From UBA288 sp050178135 (lineage in GTDB: Archaea > Halobacteriota > Methanomicrobia > Methanomicrobiales > Methanospirillaceae): a stretch of 7,504 bases of DNA. The stretch spans positions 1-7,504 of the forward strand of contig JBFXGJ010000064.1 of the NCBI GenBank assembly GCA_050178135.1, written 5' to 3'. The translations under genes and the position numbers were made by a program. This document shows positions 1 to 5,954 of the stretch, piece after piece. Under the pieces are notes generated by a model. That model had not been told where the DNA came from. It saw only the letters and a program-made list of their open reading frames with translations, and did not search any database. Every line of letters starts with the position of its first letter. Position 1 is the stretch's first letter.

Positions 1-264
1 GGACCGGTCGGGTTTGGACCCGGAACCGGGAGGGGCATGGGCCCCTGTGGACGTGGAATGGCGATGCGGAGAGGAGGTCGTGGCGGATACACGAGAGGCG
101 CCGGCATGGGCTTCGGCAGGGGCTTCGGAAGGGGCTACTGCTGGAGCATCCCCGCTGAGGAACCACTCACGGCAGATGCACAGAAGCAGCTCCTCGAGGC
201 CGAGCTCAAGAGGATCGAGGCGGAAAAGATAGAAATCCAGCGCCGGCTCAACGATATAGCGTAA
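1..264 (+). CDS. DUF5320 family protein, 5' end outside the window
   Basis: The reading frame is open from base 1, and the residues before the first in-window ATG (base 37) already read as the family's usual N-terminus, GPVGFGPGTGRGMGPCGRGM. The true start is therefore a few codons upstream of the window, and the ATG at 37 is internal. The first half is very rich in Gly, Arg and Met with aromatic residues in a GxGFGRGFGRGY pattern and two cysteines. The second half (LTADAQKQLLEAELKRIEAEKIEIQRRLNDIA) is a charged helix that probably forms a coiled coil. Function is unknown. From family knowledge, such genes often sit beside DUF134, NifX-like and Mrp/NBP35 genes, which suggests a link to metal or Fe-S cluster handling; that link is inference. 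Its stop TAA shares one base with the next gene's ATG, so the two are probably translated together. Confidence 0.82.
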   Translation, partial: GPVGFGPGTGRGMGPCGRGMAMRRGGRGGYTRGAGMGFGRGFGRGYCWSIPAEEPLTADAQKQLLEAELKRIEAEKIEIQRRLNDIA

Positions 265-554
265 TGCCGGGCCGGAGACGGTGCAGGAGGGTGGGCTGCA
301 GGCCCACCTTCACATCGTTCGCACCTACCGGAGAGAACGTCCCCGACTCCGGGGTGGTGGTCCTCTCCGTCGACGAGTACGAGGCGGTGAGGCTGAAAGA
401 CCTCGAAGGGCTCGACCAGAGCACCTGCGCCGAGATGATGGAGATCTCGCAGCCGACGTTCCACCGCCTGGTCATCTCGGCGCGTAGAAAGGTCGCCGAC
501 GCACTGACGAACGGAAAGACCATCCGCATCGAAGGGGGCCACTACCGTCTCTGA
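264..554 (+). CDS. DUF134 (UPF0251) family helix-turn-helix protein
   Basis: This 96-residue protein has the full layout of the DUF134/UPF0251 family. A basic N-terminus (PGRRRCRRVGCRPTFTSFAPTG) carries two cysteines. It is followed by the acidic strand-helix VLSVDEYEAVRLKDLEGLDQSTCAEMM and a sigma-factor region-4-like helix-turn-helix, MEISQPTFHRLVISARRKVADAL, at about residues 54-77. The C-terminal IEGGHYRL is also typical. The fold suggests DNA binding, but target and ligand are unknown. The start codon overlaps the stop of the DUF5320 gene (TAATG) and no Shine-Dalgarno is visible, so translation probably depends on reinitiation after the upstream gene. The pairing with DUF5320 is common for the family and supports both calls. 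Confidence 0.88.
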   Translation: MPGRRRCRRVGCRPTFTSFAPTGENVPDSGVVVLSVDEYEAVRLKDLEGLDQSTCAEMMEISQPTFHRLVISARRKVADALTNGKTIRIEGGHYRL

Positions 555-577
555 ACAACCTACGGAGGTGAAGCCTG

Positions 578-715
578 GTGTACCCAGAACAGGTGACCTC
601 ACCCCCTGACACGAACGAGCGGCATCTCTTTTCTCGCACCCGTCGCCGCCCGGTCATAACCGCATCAGGTCCCCGCTCCATCCCTGAAAAGGAGATCTCC
701 GGAGGGCACCCATGA
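578..715 (+). CDS. Candidate small protein of 45 residues, GTG start
   Basis: A GTG at 578 lies 7 bases after a strong Shine-Dalgarno (GGAGGTG, 564-570), and the frame runs 45 codons to a TGA at 713-715. That TGA overlaps the ATG of the DUF166 gene as ATGA, the arrangement used for translational coupling. The product begins (M)YPEQVTSPPDTNERH and ends ISGGHP. It is hydrophilic, Pro- and Arg-rich, with no membrane segment, cysteine or recognisable domain. About 29 of 45 codons end in G or C, lower than the neighbouring genes, which argues somewhat against long coding history. It could be a real small protein, a leader peptide coupling DUF134 to DUF166, or chance. The ribosome-binding site and the overlap are the reasons for listing it. 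Confidence 0.4.
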   Translation: MYPEQVTSPPDTNERHLFSRTRRRPVITASGPRSIPEKEISGGHP

Positions 716-1437
716 AGGTCTGCATCGTCTCGGACGGCCGGCTCGGAGAACGGGCCTTCGACGAGTGCCGTACCCGGTTTTCCACCGAGTATATCGTCGT
801 CGAGTCGTCAGGCGACCCGTTCGCGGACGATGTTTCGATCGAGGTGCCCTGGGCGGACCTCTATCTCTCCTACCTCCGCTCGCCCGATCGTGCCCTTGCC
901 CTCGTCCAGAGGGGCACGCCCGTGATCCTCGGGGTCTCGTTCGGCCCGGGTTTCGTCCGGCAGGCAAAGCAATTCAACCCGGATGTCGTCGCACCACGGA
1001 CCATGTGCTCGCTCGAACCCACCTCCTGGTGCGAGCCCATCAACGCGTTTGCCCGGGCTCTCGGACGGCCCGTCTTCTCCATCGAGGTCCGCGGCGGTCG
1101 GATCCACCATATCGAGGTCCTGCGCGGGGCCCCCTGCGGTTCGACCGCTCCCGCTGCCGCCGAACTGGTCGGGCGACCGCTCACCCAGGAGACCCTCCGC
1201 CGGTTCGGTCTCCGGATCGAGCACCACTGCCGGGCGCCGCGCCTGGGGCGGACCTGCGATAAGGAGACAGCGGCCCTGGTCCACGTCCGTGAACTCCTCC
1301 GCGCCCTTCCCCCCGGGGCGATCGACGCGGAGACGGCCGCCTTCTGCGCCGAGTGCGAACGGCTCTACGACGAACGGACGGGCGGGACCTCGCTCTGGGA
1401 CCGCCACCGCGGCACGGGGGAGCCGCCCAACCGATAG
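712..1437 (+). CDS. DUF166 family protein
   Basis: This 241-residue protein is a DUF166 member, an archaeal family of unknown biochemical role that some databases label, without clear support, as a thymidylate synthase-like protein. Conserved Cys positions are spread along the chain: C4, C99 (APRTMCSLE), C107, C142 (GAPCGST), C173 and C182 (HHCRAPRLGRTCDKE), and C212/C215 near the C-terminus. The HHC and TCDKE segments are family hallmarks and suggest a metal or Fe-S site, which is inference. No signal peptide or membrane segment is seen, so it should be cytoplasmic. The ATG at 712 is set by GGAGG at 701-705 with 6 bases of spacing. The start overlaps the stop of the candidate small ORF, and no promoter or terminator is visible after DUF134, so it may be the last gene of that operon. 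Confidence 0.85.
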   Translation: MKVCIVSDGRLGERAFDECRTRFSTEYIVVESSGDPFADDVSIEVPWADLYLSYLRSPDRALALVQRGTPVILGVSFGPGFVRQAKQFNPDVVAPRTMCSLEPTSWCEPINAFARALGRPVFSIEVRGGRIHHIEVLRGAPCGSTAPAAAELVGRPLTQETLRRFGLRIEHHCRAPRLGRTCDKETAALVHVRELLRALPPGAIDAETAAFCAECERLYDERTGGTSLWDRHRGTGEPPNR

Positions 1438-1523
1438 CACCGACGGCGCTCTCTCCTGCGATGTCGGCGGGGTCGGCTTCAGCGACATCGTCCTCCCGCG
1501 TACCATCACGGACCGGAGGGGGG

Positions 1524-1721
1524 GTGCATCACGTCCACCTCTGGAGCCTCAGTTCCGAGATCAACCCGCTCGACGTACACGCCTACTCATGCGAGCGCGA
1601 CACGGCCCGGACCGAGAAGATGAAGAGGGGGATCAAGACGCGGCTGGACAGGCACGGGCTCCTCCACCCCACGCTGGAGTGCGAATGTGACGAGTGCCGG
1701 GAGTGTTTGCTCGGGGGGTCG
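1524..1721 (+). pseudogene. Orphan C-terminal domain of a cation diffusion facilitator (CDF) metal transporter
   Basis: The frame here translates as VHHVHLWSLSSEINPLDVHAY, continuing to KTRLDRHGLLHPTLECECD and a Cys-rich end ECECDECREC. This matches the cytoplasmic C-terminal domain of CDF (CzcD-like) metal efflux proteins, with the VHxxHxWSLSS strand and the HPTLE strand whose histidines bind metal in the family. The six membrane helices that should precede it are absent: only 86 bases separate it from DUF166 and they encode nothing like CDF. Past about 1721 the frame stays open to 1931, but the product becomes an Arg/Pro-rich tail running antisense over the methyltransferase gene, so the original stop looks lost. 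This favours a decaying remnant. Alternatively, GTG 1524 with GGAGG at 1515-1519 (4-base spacing) could start a stand-alone CDF C-terminal domain protein, a type known in bacteria. Confidence 0.6.
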
Positions 1722-1781
1722 GCCGCGAGACACGGGCGGGTCAGGGGAGACAGACGGCCAGGACGAAGACGGCGGAGACCC

Positions 1782-1801
1782 CCGGGAGCCGCGTTTCCCG
1801 G
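1782..1801. terminator. Possible hairpin in the convergent gap
   Basis: CCGGGA (1782-1787) and TCCCGG (1796-1801) form a 6-bp stem with an 8-base loop. It sits 22 bases beyond the stop of the methyltransferase gene on the - strand, and also after the + strand genes. There is no T-run on either side, and archaeal termination depends mainly on T-runs, so this is weak. The rest of 1438-1823 holds only the CDF piece and GC-rich sequence with nothing else recognisable. Confidence 0.2.
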
Positions 1802-1823
1802 CACGATGGGTCCCGATCCTGCG

Positions 1824-2402
1824 TCACTTCTTCAGCACCACCGCACGACTCATCGAGATCTTCGGTCGTTCTTCTATCCCGAACCCTGCACGGACGGCGG
1901 AGTCGATAGTCCGATCGAATGCCGGTTCTGAGACATGGAAGACCGGTTCGGCCACAAGGTATCGTCCGCCGGGTTTGAGCGTCGCAAATACCTCCTGGAA
2001 TAGCCGATCCTGGTCCGGCACCTCGTGCACCATATGGAATGACAGGACGAAGTCCGCAGGCTGCCCTATCCCCAGCGAATCGGGAGCGTTCTGGTGCCAG
2101 AGGATCCGGGAGCTCAGGCCATACCGGTCGCCTTTCTTTCGTGCGTGGTGAAGCATCTCTCTCTGGACATCGGTGGCGATAACGGTTCCTTTCGCGCCGA
2201 CCATCTCCGCCATCGCAAGCGTGAACGCGCCGGGCCCGCACCCGATATCGATGACGGTCATGCCCGGCCGGATGAACTCGCCGAGAATCTTCTCCGGGTT
2301 CTGAAAGTATCTCCGGAACCCGTTGTCGAGCAGCAGAACGTGCATACGTGAATACCGGCAGAGCGCTCCTGCCGGCTTCTTCTCTGATTGGGCTGTTTCC
2401 AT
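1824..2402 (-). CDS. Class I SAM-dependent methyltransferase
   Basis: This 192-residue Rossmann-fold methyltransferase has motif I VIDIGCGPG at residues 50-58, the acidic ribose-binding residue in VIATD (D77), FHMVHEVPD at 122-130 and the post-motif LKPGGRYLVAEP at 142-153. It resembles UbiE/arsenite-type small methyltransferases, but it lacks extra domains and the substrate cannot be named. No membrane segment is visible, so it is probably cytoplasmic. An upstream GTG at 2411 is in frame, but I prefer ATG 2402: AAGGTGA (2408-2414) lies 5 bases before it, and the TATA-like box predicts transcription beginning near 2409, downstream of the GTG. It has its own promoter with an inverted repeat shared with the MarR gene next door, so it is probably under that regulator. 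A role in detoxification or stress response would fit and is inference. Confidence 0.88.
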   Translation of the reverse strand: METAQSEKKPAGALCRYSRMHVLLLDNGFRRYFQNPEKILGEFIRPGMTVIDIGCGPGAFTLAMAEMVGAKGTVIATDVQREMLHHARKKGDRYGLSSRILWHQNAPDSLGIGQPADFVLSFHMVHEVPDQDRLFQEVFATLKPGGRYLVAEPVFHVSEPAFDRTIDSAVRAGFGIEERPKISMSRAVVLKK

Positions 2403-2414
2403 GGGGGTCACCTT

Positions 2415-2433
2415 TTGTTAAGTTGTTTAACAA
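2415..2433 (-). promoter_or_regulatory. Inverted repeat, probable MarR operator of the methyltransferase
   Basis: TTGTTAA (2415-2421) and TTAACAA (2427-2433) are perfect inverted copies separated by 5 bases, 19 bp in all. Length and symmetry fit a dimeric MarR-type winged-helix protein. The site joins the TATA-like box and covers the predicted transcription start, so binding should repress. The same motif with one mismatch stands before the MarR gene. Confidence 0.65.
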
Positions 2434-2439
2434 TAAATA
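2432..2439 (-). promoter_or_regulatory. TATA-like box of the methyltransferase
   Basis: On the - strand this reads TATTTATT, an AT-rich box in otherwise GC-rich DNA. At the usual archaeal distance of about 26 bases it places the start of transcription near 2409, 7 bases before ATG 2402. The leader would be very short, so part of the Shine-Dalgarno may lie outside the transcript. Confidence 0.5.
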
Positions 2440-2444
2440 GGTTG

Positions 2445-2452
2445 AAAAAAAA
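2445..2452 (-). terminator. Oligo-T terminator of the MarR gene
   Basis: Eight consecutive T residues on the - strand begin directly after the TAA stop of the MarR gene (2453-2455). Runs like this are the main intrinsic termination signal in archaea. It would separate the MarR transcript from the methyltransferase promoter, which begins only a few bases further on. Confidence 0.5.
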
Positions 2453-2920
2453 TTATCCGACACCCTGGTCGGATTCATCAAGGGTCGCTTCGATCGCCGA
2501 GAGAAACCGGATGATCACCGCGAGCTGATCGCCTGAAAGGTCGCCCATTCGCTGGTGCATGCGGGCGTAGATCTTTGCATGGTGCTGTTCGTGACCAAGA
2601 TGGGCGATGATGCCGCGGGGTGACAGGCGGAGAAGGATCTCTTTGTCATTATCCGGGTCTCGATGCTTTTCCACCAGGTTTTTTCGCGCAAGTCTGCTGA
2701 TCATCTGGGATACGGCGCTTTTGGAGATCCCGAGCACTCGTGCGAGGTTCGTGAGATTGATGTCGGGATTGGTTCCAACCGCCATGATGGTGTGAATCTC
2801 GGAGCAGTGAAGGAGGTCCCCGGAACCGAAATCCCGGGGAGCCTTCTGATCGGCCTCCATCTTGTTGAGAATCCTGATCCAGGACTCCGACAGTATCAGC
2901 AGGTCAGAATCGCCGGTCAT
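2453..2920 (-). CDS. MarR family winged helix-turn-helix regulator
   Basis: This 155-residue protein has the MarR layout: N-terminal dimerisation helices, the winged helix-turn-helix INLTNLARVLGISKSAVSQMISRLARKNLVEK at about residues 54-85, a wing with DPDNDKEILLRLSPRG at 88-103, and a long C-terminal helix. MarR proteins bind short palindromes as dimers and usually let go when a small phenolic, toxic or oxidising signal binds. C39, in LLHCSE just before the second helix, is a possible sensing residue, which is speculation. An in-frame ATG at 2968 was rejected because it falls inside the operator and upstream of the predicted transcription start. GGAGGT at 2924-2929 points to the ATG at 2920 or 2923; I chose 2920 for better spacing. 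Target sites before its own gene and the methyltransferase imply autoregulation and control of that enzyme. Confidence 0.9.
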   Translation of the reverse strand: MTGDSDLLILSESWIRILNKMEADQKAPRDFGSGDLLHCSEIHTIMAVGTNPDINLTNLARVLGISKSAVSQMISRLARKNLVEKHRDPDNDKEILLRLSPRGIIAHLGHEQHHAKIYARMHQRMGDLSGDQLAVIIRFLSAIEATLDESDQGVG

Positions 2921-2955
2921 CATACCTCCGCGTACCGTGTTGGATGCACCACTCT

Positions 2956-2974
2956 TTGTTAAGCACATTAACTA
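2956..2974 (-). promoter_or_regulatory. Inverted repeat, probable MarR autoregulatory operator
   Basis: TTGTTAA (2956-2962) and TTAACTA (2968-2974) flank a 5-base spacer, with one mismatch from perfect symmetry. It is the same motif, spacing and orientation to the TATA-like box as before the methyltransferase gene. The overlap with the promoter suggests repression by blocking TBP/TFB or RNA polymerase. Confidence 0.65.
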
Positions 2975-2978
2975 TAAA
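2973..2978 (-). promoter_or_regulatory. TATA-like box of the MarR gene
   Basis: On the - strand this reads TTTATA, within GCTTTATAGTTAA. About 26 bases downstream it predicts transcription starting near 2949, leaving a leader of roughly 26-29 bases that contains the GGAGGT ribosome site before ATG 2920/2923. Confidence 0.5.
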
Positions 2979-3001
2979 GCCCTTTGTTCGGGGAGATGGG
3001 G

Positions 3002-3007
3002 AAAAAA
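3002..3007 (-). terminator. T-run ending the importer operon
   Basis: Six T residues on the - strand, flanked by C-runs, lie about 60 bases after the ATPase stop. A short GGCG/CGCC hairpin with an AAAC loop can form roughly 20 bases earlier in the transcript. This is the only T-run between the operon and the MarR promoter. Confidence 0.35.
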
Positions 3008-3066
3008 GGGAGCCGAGAGGGTTCCGGCGGTTTCGCCCCGGCGAGGAGCTCGCGGAAACCCCCAAA

Positions 3067-3822
3067 TCACGTCTCGGGAAGCACGATGCGGCAGCCGCGA
3101 AGGGTTTCGACCGCGACGCGAACCCCGTAGACCTCCCGGACCAGGTCGGCCGTCACGACCTCCGGCCCCCCAGCAGCGTGGATGCTGCCGTCCTTCATCA
3201 GGATAAAGCGATCGGCAAACCGGAGGGCGAGGTTCAGGTCGTGCATCGTCATCAGGGCGGAGATCCCGTGCTCCTGCACAACGCTTCGGACGAGCCCGAG
3301 GAGTTCGAGCTGGTTTCGTAGGTCCAGGCTACTCGTCGGCTCGTCGAGGAGGAGGACCTGCGGCTCCTGGACGAGGGCCCGGGCGATCGCCACCTTCTGG
3401 AGCTCGCCGCCCGAGAGCTCGTCGATGTACCGGAGTGCGAGGCCGGAGAGGCCGAGACGGGAGATGATCGCGTCCGTCATCCCGATGTCGTGCGGGGAGA
3501 GAGAGAGGCCCATGTGGGGCCGGCGACCGAGGAGCACGGCGTCGAACGCGGTCAGGCGGACCGGTTCGGTCCGCTGGGCGACGTAAGCCATCTCGCGAGC
3601 AATCTCCATCCGGCCCATCGCGAGGAGGTCGCGTCCCCCGACCAGGACGGTGCCGTCGGTCGGCCGGAGGAGGGCGTTGAGACATCGGAGGAGCGTGGTC
3701 TTTCCGACCCCGTTCGGGCCGAGGATCGCAACGAACTCACTGGGCCGGACCTCGAAGGAGAGGTCCCGGAGCACTTCGTGGCTCCGGTACGAGAACCCGA
3801 CCCCGCGGACGTCGAGGTTCAT
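3067..3822 (-). CDS. ATP-binding protein of a metal-chelate/corrinoid ABC importer (FecE/BtuD type)
   Basis: This 251-residue ATPase energises uptake by the permease encoded just upstream. It has Walker A GPNGVGKT (residues 35-42), the Q-loop at Q83 (YVAQ), the signature LSGGELQK (136-143), Walker B VLLLDEP (156-162), the D-loop SSLD and the switch histidine H194 (TMHDLN). Length and the short C-terminal tail are normal for the FecE/FepC/BtuD group. All catalytic motifs are intact, so it should be active, at the inner face of the membrane. Its ATG overlaps the permease stop as ATGA (3819-3822), which couples translation and supports a fixed ratio of the two subunits. Iron-siderophore, heme and cobalamin importers share this ATPase type, so the cargo is not decided by this gene. 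Confidence 0.92.
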   Translation of the reverse strand: MNLDVRGVGFSYRSHEVLRDLSFEVRPSEFVAILGPNGVGKTTLLRCLNALLRPTDGTVLVGGRDLLAMGRMEIAREMAYVAQRTEPVRLTAFDAVLLGRRPHMGLSLSPHDIGMTDAIISRLGLSGLALRYIDELSGGELQKVAIARALVQEPQVLLLDEPTSSLDLRNQLELLGLVRSVVQEHGISALMTMHDLNLALRFADRFILMKDGSIHAAGGPEVVTADLVREVYGVRVAVETLRGCRIVLPET

Positions 3823-4892
3823 CGGCGGTACCCCCGGATGATGAGGTAGAGGAAGAGCGGAGCGCCGAAGAATGCGGTCAGGATGCCAACCGGGAGGACC
3901 ACGGGGGCGAGGACCAGGCGGGCGAGCGTGTCCGAAACGAGGAGCACGATTCCCCCGACCAGGCAGGATCCCGGAACCAGGAACCGCTGGTCGTCGCCGA
4001 TCAGGCGTCGTACCATGTGCGGACTGACGAGCCCGATGAACCCGATGATGCCGAGGAACGAGACCACGATCGCCGTGATCACCGACGAGAGGAGCATCCC
4101 GACGACACGGACGTGCTCGACCCGGACCCCCAGGCTGTGGGCGGTCTCGTCACCGGCGTCGAGCGTGTTGTAGTTCCAGCGATTCAGCATGAACCAGCCC
4201 AGGCAGGGGAGGACGACCGCCACGAGGATCACAAGGTCTGACCAACCTGCCCGTCCCACGTCTCCGAAGGTCCAGAAGACGATCGCCGCCACCTGGTCGG
4301 CACTCGAGAAGTACTGGAGAAAGGTCGTGCCCGCCGTAAACAGGGCCCCGAGGGCAACGCCGACCAGCACCATCACCTCGGGCTGGGACGACCGGGTCCG
4401 CGCAATCATGAGCAGGATCACGGTCGCGACGATCGAGGCGATAAAGGCGCAGATCGTGACTGCGTAGGGGTTCTGGACCACGACGGAGTCCTCGACGTGG
4501 CTCGAGATCGCCCCGGCACCGAGGAGGGTGATGGCGACGGCCGCCCCGAAACCGGCCGCATGCGAAACCCCGAGGGTGTACGGGGACGAGAGCGGATTCC
4601 TGAGCACGGATTGCATGACCGCCCCCGCAACGGCGAGCCCGGCGCCCGCGACAACGGCAGCGAGGACCCGCGGGAGGCGTATCTGCCAGATGATGGTGGA
4701 GGAATCGCCGCCGGCCCCACCGACAAGGGTGGCGATCACCTCCTCTATCGGGATCACCACGCTCCCGACCGCGACCGAGACCACGATCAGGACGACGAGG
4801 AGCGCCAGTGCACCCAATAGGAAGGCCTGTTTTCCGCGGATGTACCGGGAGTACCGCTCCGCAAGGTCGGTCCCGGTCGCGTCGAGATGCAT
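3819..4892 (-). CDS. FecCD/BtuC family permease of the ABC importer
   Basis: This 357-residue membrane protein belongs to the FecCD family, which forms a homodimeric channel with about ten helices per subunit. The first membrane segment is FLLGALALLVVLIVVSVAVGS (about residues 24-44). The family core IRLPRVLAAVVAGAGLAVAGAVMQ with LRNPLSSPYTLGVSHAAGFG follows at about 71-116. Near the C-terminus, FLGIIGFIGLVSPHMVRRLIG is the loop that contacts the ATPase. It ends FFGAPLFLYLIIRGYRR, as usual. A Shine-Dalgarno GAGGGG (4901-4906) lies 8 bases before the ATG and overlaps the TGA of the upstream methyltransferase gene (4905-4907), so the two are closely linked. It would pass a chelated metal or corrinoid into the cytoplasm. 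Confidence 0.93.
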   Translation of the reverse strand: MHLDATGTDLAERYSRYIRGKQAFLLGALALLVVLIVVSVAVGSVVIPIEEVIATLVGGAGGDSSTIIWQIRLPRVLAAVVAGAGLAVAGAVMQSVLRNPLSSPYTLGVSHAAGFGAAVAITLLGAGAISSHVEDSVVVQNPYAVTICAFIASIVATVILLMIARTRSSQPEVMVLVGVALGALFTAGTTFLQYFSSADQVAAIVFWTFGDVGRAGWSDLVILVAVVLPCLGWFMLNRWNYNTLDAGDETAHSLGVRVEHVRVVGMLLSSVITAIVVSFLGIIGFIGLVSPHMVRRLIGDDQRFLVPGSCLVGGIVLLVSDTLARLVLAPVVLPVGILTAFFGAPLFLYLIIRGYRR

Positions 4893-4904
4893 CCAGCCGT
4901 CCCC

Positions 4905-5954
4905 TCACCCGTCCTTTCTGGCGACGGTCATCTCCGAGGTCTCGTCAACCGGGATCACCTCGAGAACGGTGAGACCGTTCTCCTCAAGGGCACGATGGTA
5001 CTCGGCGAGTGGCACGCCGTGGGTGAACGTGTACCGGGACCGCTGTTTCTCGACGCCCTCGAAGGTCCAGAGGTTCCACTCCAGGTCCAGGAAGGGGTCG
5101 GAGGCCGTCCCGTCGATCCCCTGCTTGTTGATGAAGAGGCCGCCGGGCGCGAGGGCCGCGGCGATCTTCGGGATGAGCCGGGGGTCTTTCCCGCCCGGGT
5201 TTGAGGACGAGAAGAGGATATCCACCGGCCCCGGGAGCGGGTCTGTGTTGAAGTCCCCCGCGACAACCGAGACACGGTCTGCGCCGTACCGGGCAACATA
5301 GTCCCGGGTCGCCGTCGTCACCGCCGGGAGATCGAAGACCGTCGCCGAGAGACCAGGGTTCAGGGCCGTAAACGCGATGGCGTAGAGACCGTGCCCCCCA
5401 CCGAGGTCGAGGAGCGTGCGTGCACCCGAGAAACCGGGGATCGCCGCCACGAGCGAGGTCACCCGCTGGAGGAGCCCGCAGCGTGCGTGCTCGGCCATCG
5501 ACGGGATCACGGTGTGCCGGAAGAACTCCTCCCGTCGGAGGGTGACCGGTCCCTCGCGGAGGATCCGGGGCAGGTCCTGCCAGCGCGCGACGTGCTGGCG
5601 CTGAAACCAGATCATACCGTGGATCGAGTAGGGGCTTGTCGACACCAGGAAGACCTGCGCCTCCGGGGTGTTCCGATATTCGTCCCCCTGCCGCACGAGT
5701 ACGCCCCGGCTCGCGAGCGCTTCACAGAGCAGGGCGGTCAGGTCTATCCGGGTCCCGAGCGCCTCCGCGAGCGCCTCCGGCCCCATCGGGTCGACGAGAG
5801 AGTCGAAGAGACCGATCTCCAGGCCGGCCACGAGAGCGTGATAGAGGCGGACCCCCCCGAGCGCCTCTTCGAGACAGGGGAGGGGGAGGTCACCCTCACC
5901 CTCGATCGGCGGCCGCTCAAGGAGGGTCCGCTCGGGTTCTCTCGCCTGTTTCAT
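4905..5954 (-). CDS. O-methyltransferase-fold SAM-dependent methyltransferase within the importer operon
   Basis: This 349-residue protein has the two-domain layout of plant-type O-methyltransferases. An N-terminal winged-helix dimerisation domain (about 29-105, LYHALVAGLEIGLFDSL to YRNTPEAQVFL) precedes a SAM-binding Rossmann domain with motif I LLDLGGGHG (181-189), VFDLP (206-210) and VVAGDF (230-235). Where classical enzymes have the HDW segment holding the catalytic histidine, this protein reads FSSSNPGGKDP (248-258), so the general base appears missing. That suggests chemistry other than ordinary O-methylation, or a different base. The start overlaps the lipoprotein stop as ATGA (5951-5954), with GGAG 8 bases upstream, and only 12 bases lie before the permease. 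Its place between importer subunits suggests action on the imported chelate; substrate and product are unknown. Confidence 0.85.
   Translation of the reverse strand: MKQAREPERTLLERPPIEGEGDLPLPCLEEALGGVRLYHALVAGLEIGLFDSLVDPMGPEALAEALGTRIDLTALLCEALASRGVLVRQGDEYRNTPEAQVFLVSTSPYSIHGMIWFQRQHVARWQDLPRILREGPVTLRREEFFRHTVIPSMAEHARCGLLQRVTSLVAAIPGFSGARTLLDLGGGHGLYAIAFTALNPGLSATVFDLPAVTTATRDYVARYGADRVSVVAGDFNTDPLPGPVDILFSSSNPGGKDPRLIPKIAAALAPGGLFINKQGIDGTASDPFLDLEWNLWTFEGVEKQRSRYTFTHGVPLAEYHRALEENGLTVLEVIPVDETSEMTVARKDG

Noticed and set aside
13..145. Repeated Gly-Arg-Phe codons at the left end as a possible DNA repeat
   Set aside because: The repetition is at the protein level and typical of DUF5320 N-termini; the units are short, degenerate and inside a coding frame.
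808..1509. - strand open frame of 233 codons over DUF166
   Set aside because: It is a shadow of the DUF166 gene, which has family motifs and a Shine-Dalgarno; the antisense product shows no recognisable domain.
1741..2481. - strand open frame of 246 codons over the small methyltransferase
   Set aside because: It crosses the MarR terminator, promoter and operator, and its product is Arg-rich without motifs; the other frame encodes the enzyme.
4150..4908. - strand open frame of 252 codons in the same direction as the permease
   Set aside because: It is an out-of-frame reading of the permease gene, rich in Arg and Gly, with no membrane segments.
4528..5301. Long + strand open frame of 257 codons over the permease and methyltransferase genes
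   Set aside because: The product is Arg/Ser/Pro-rich with no domain, and it is antisense to two clear genes. High GC content creates such shadows.
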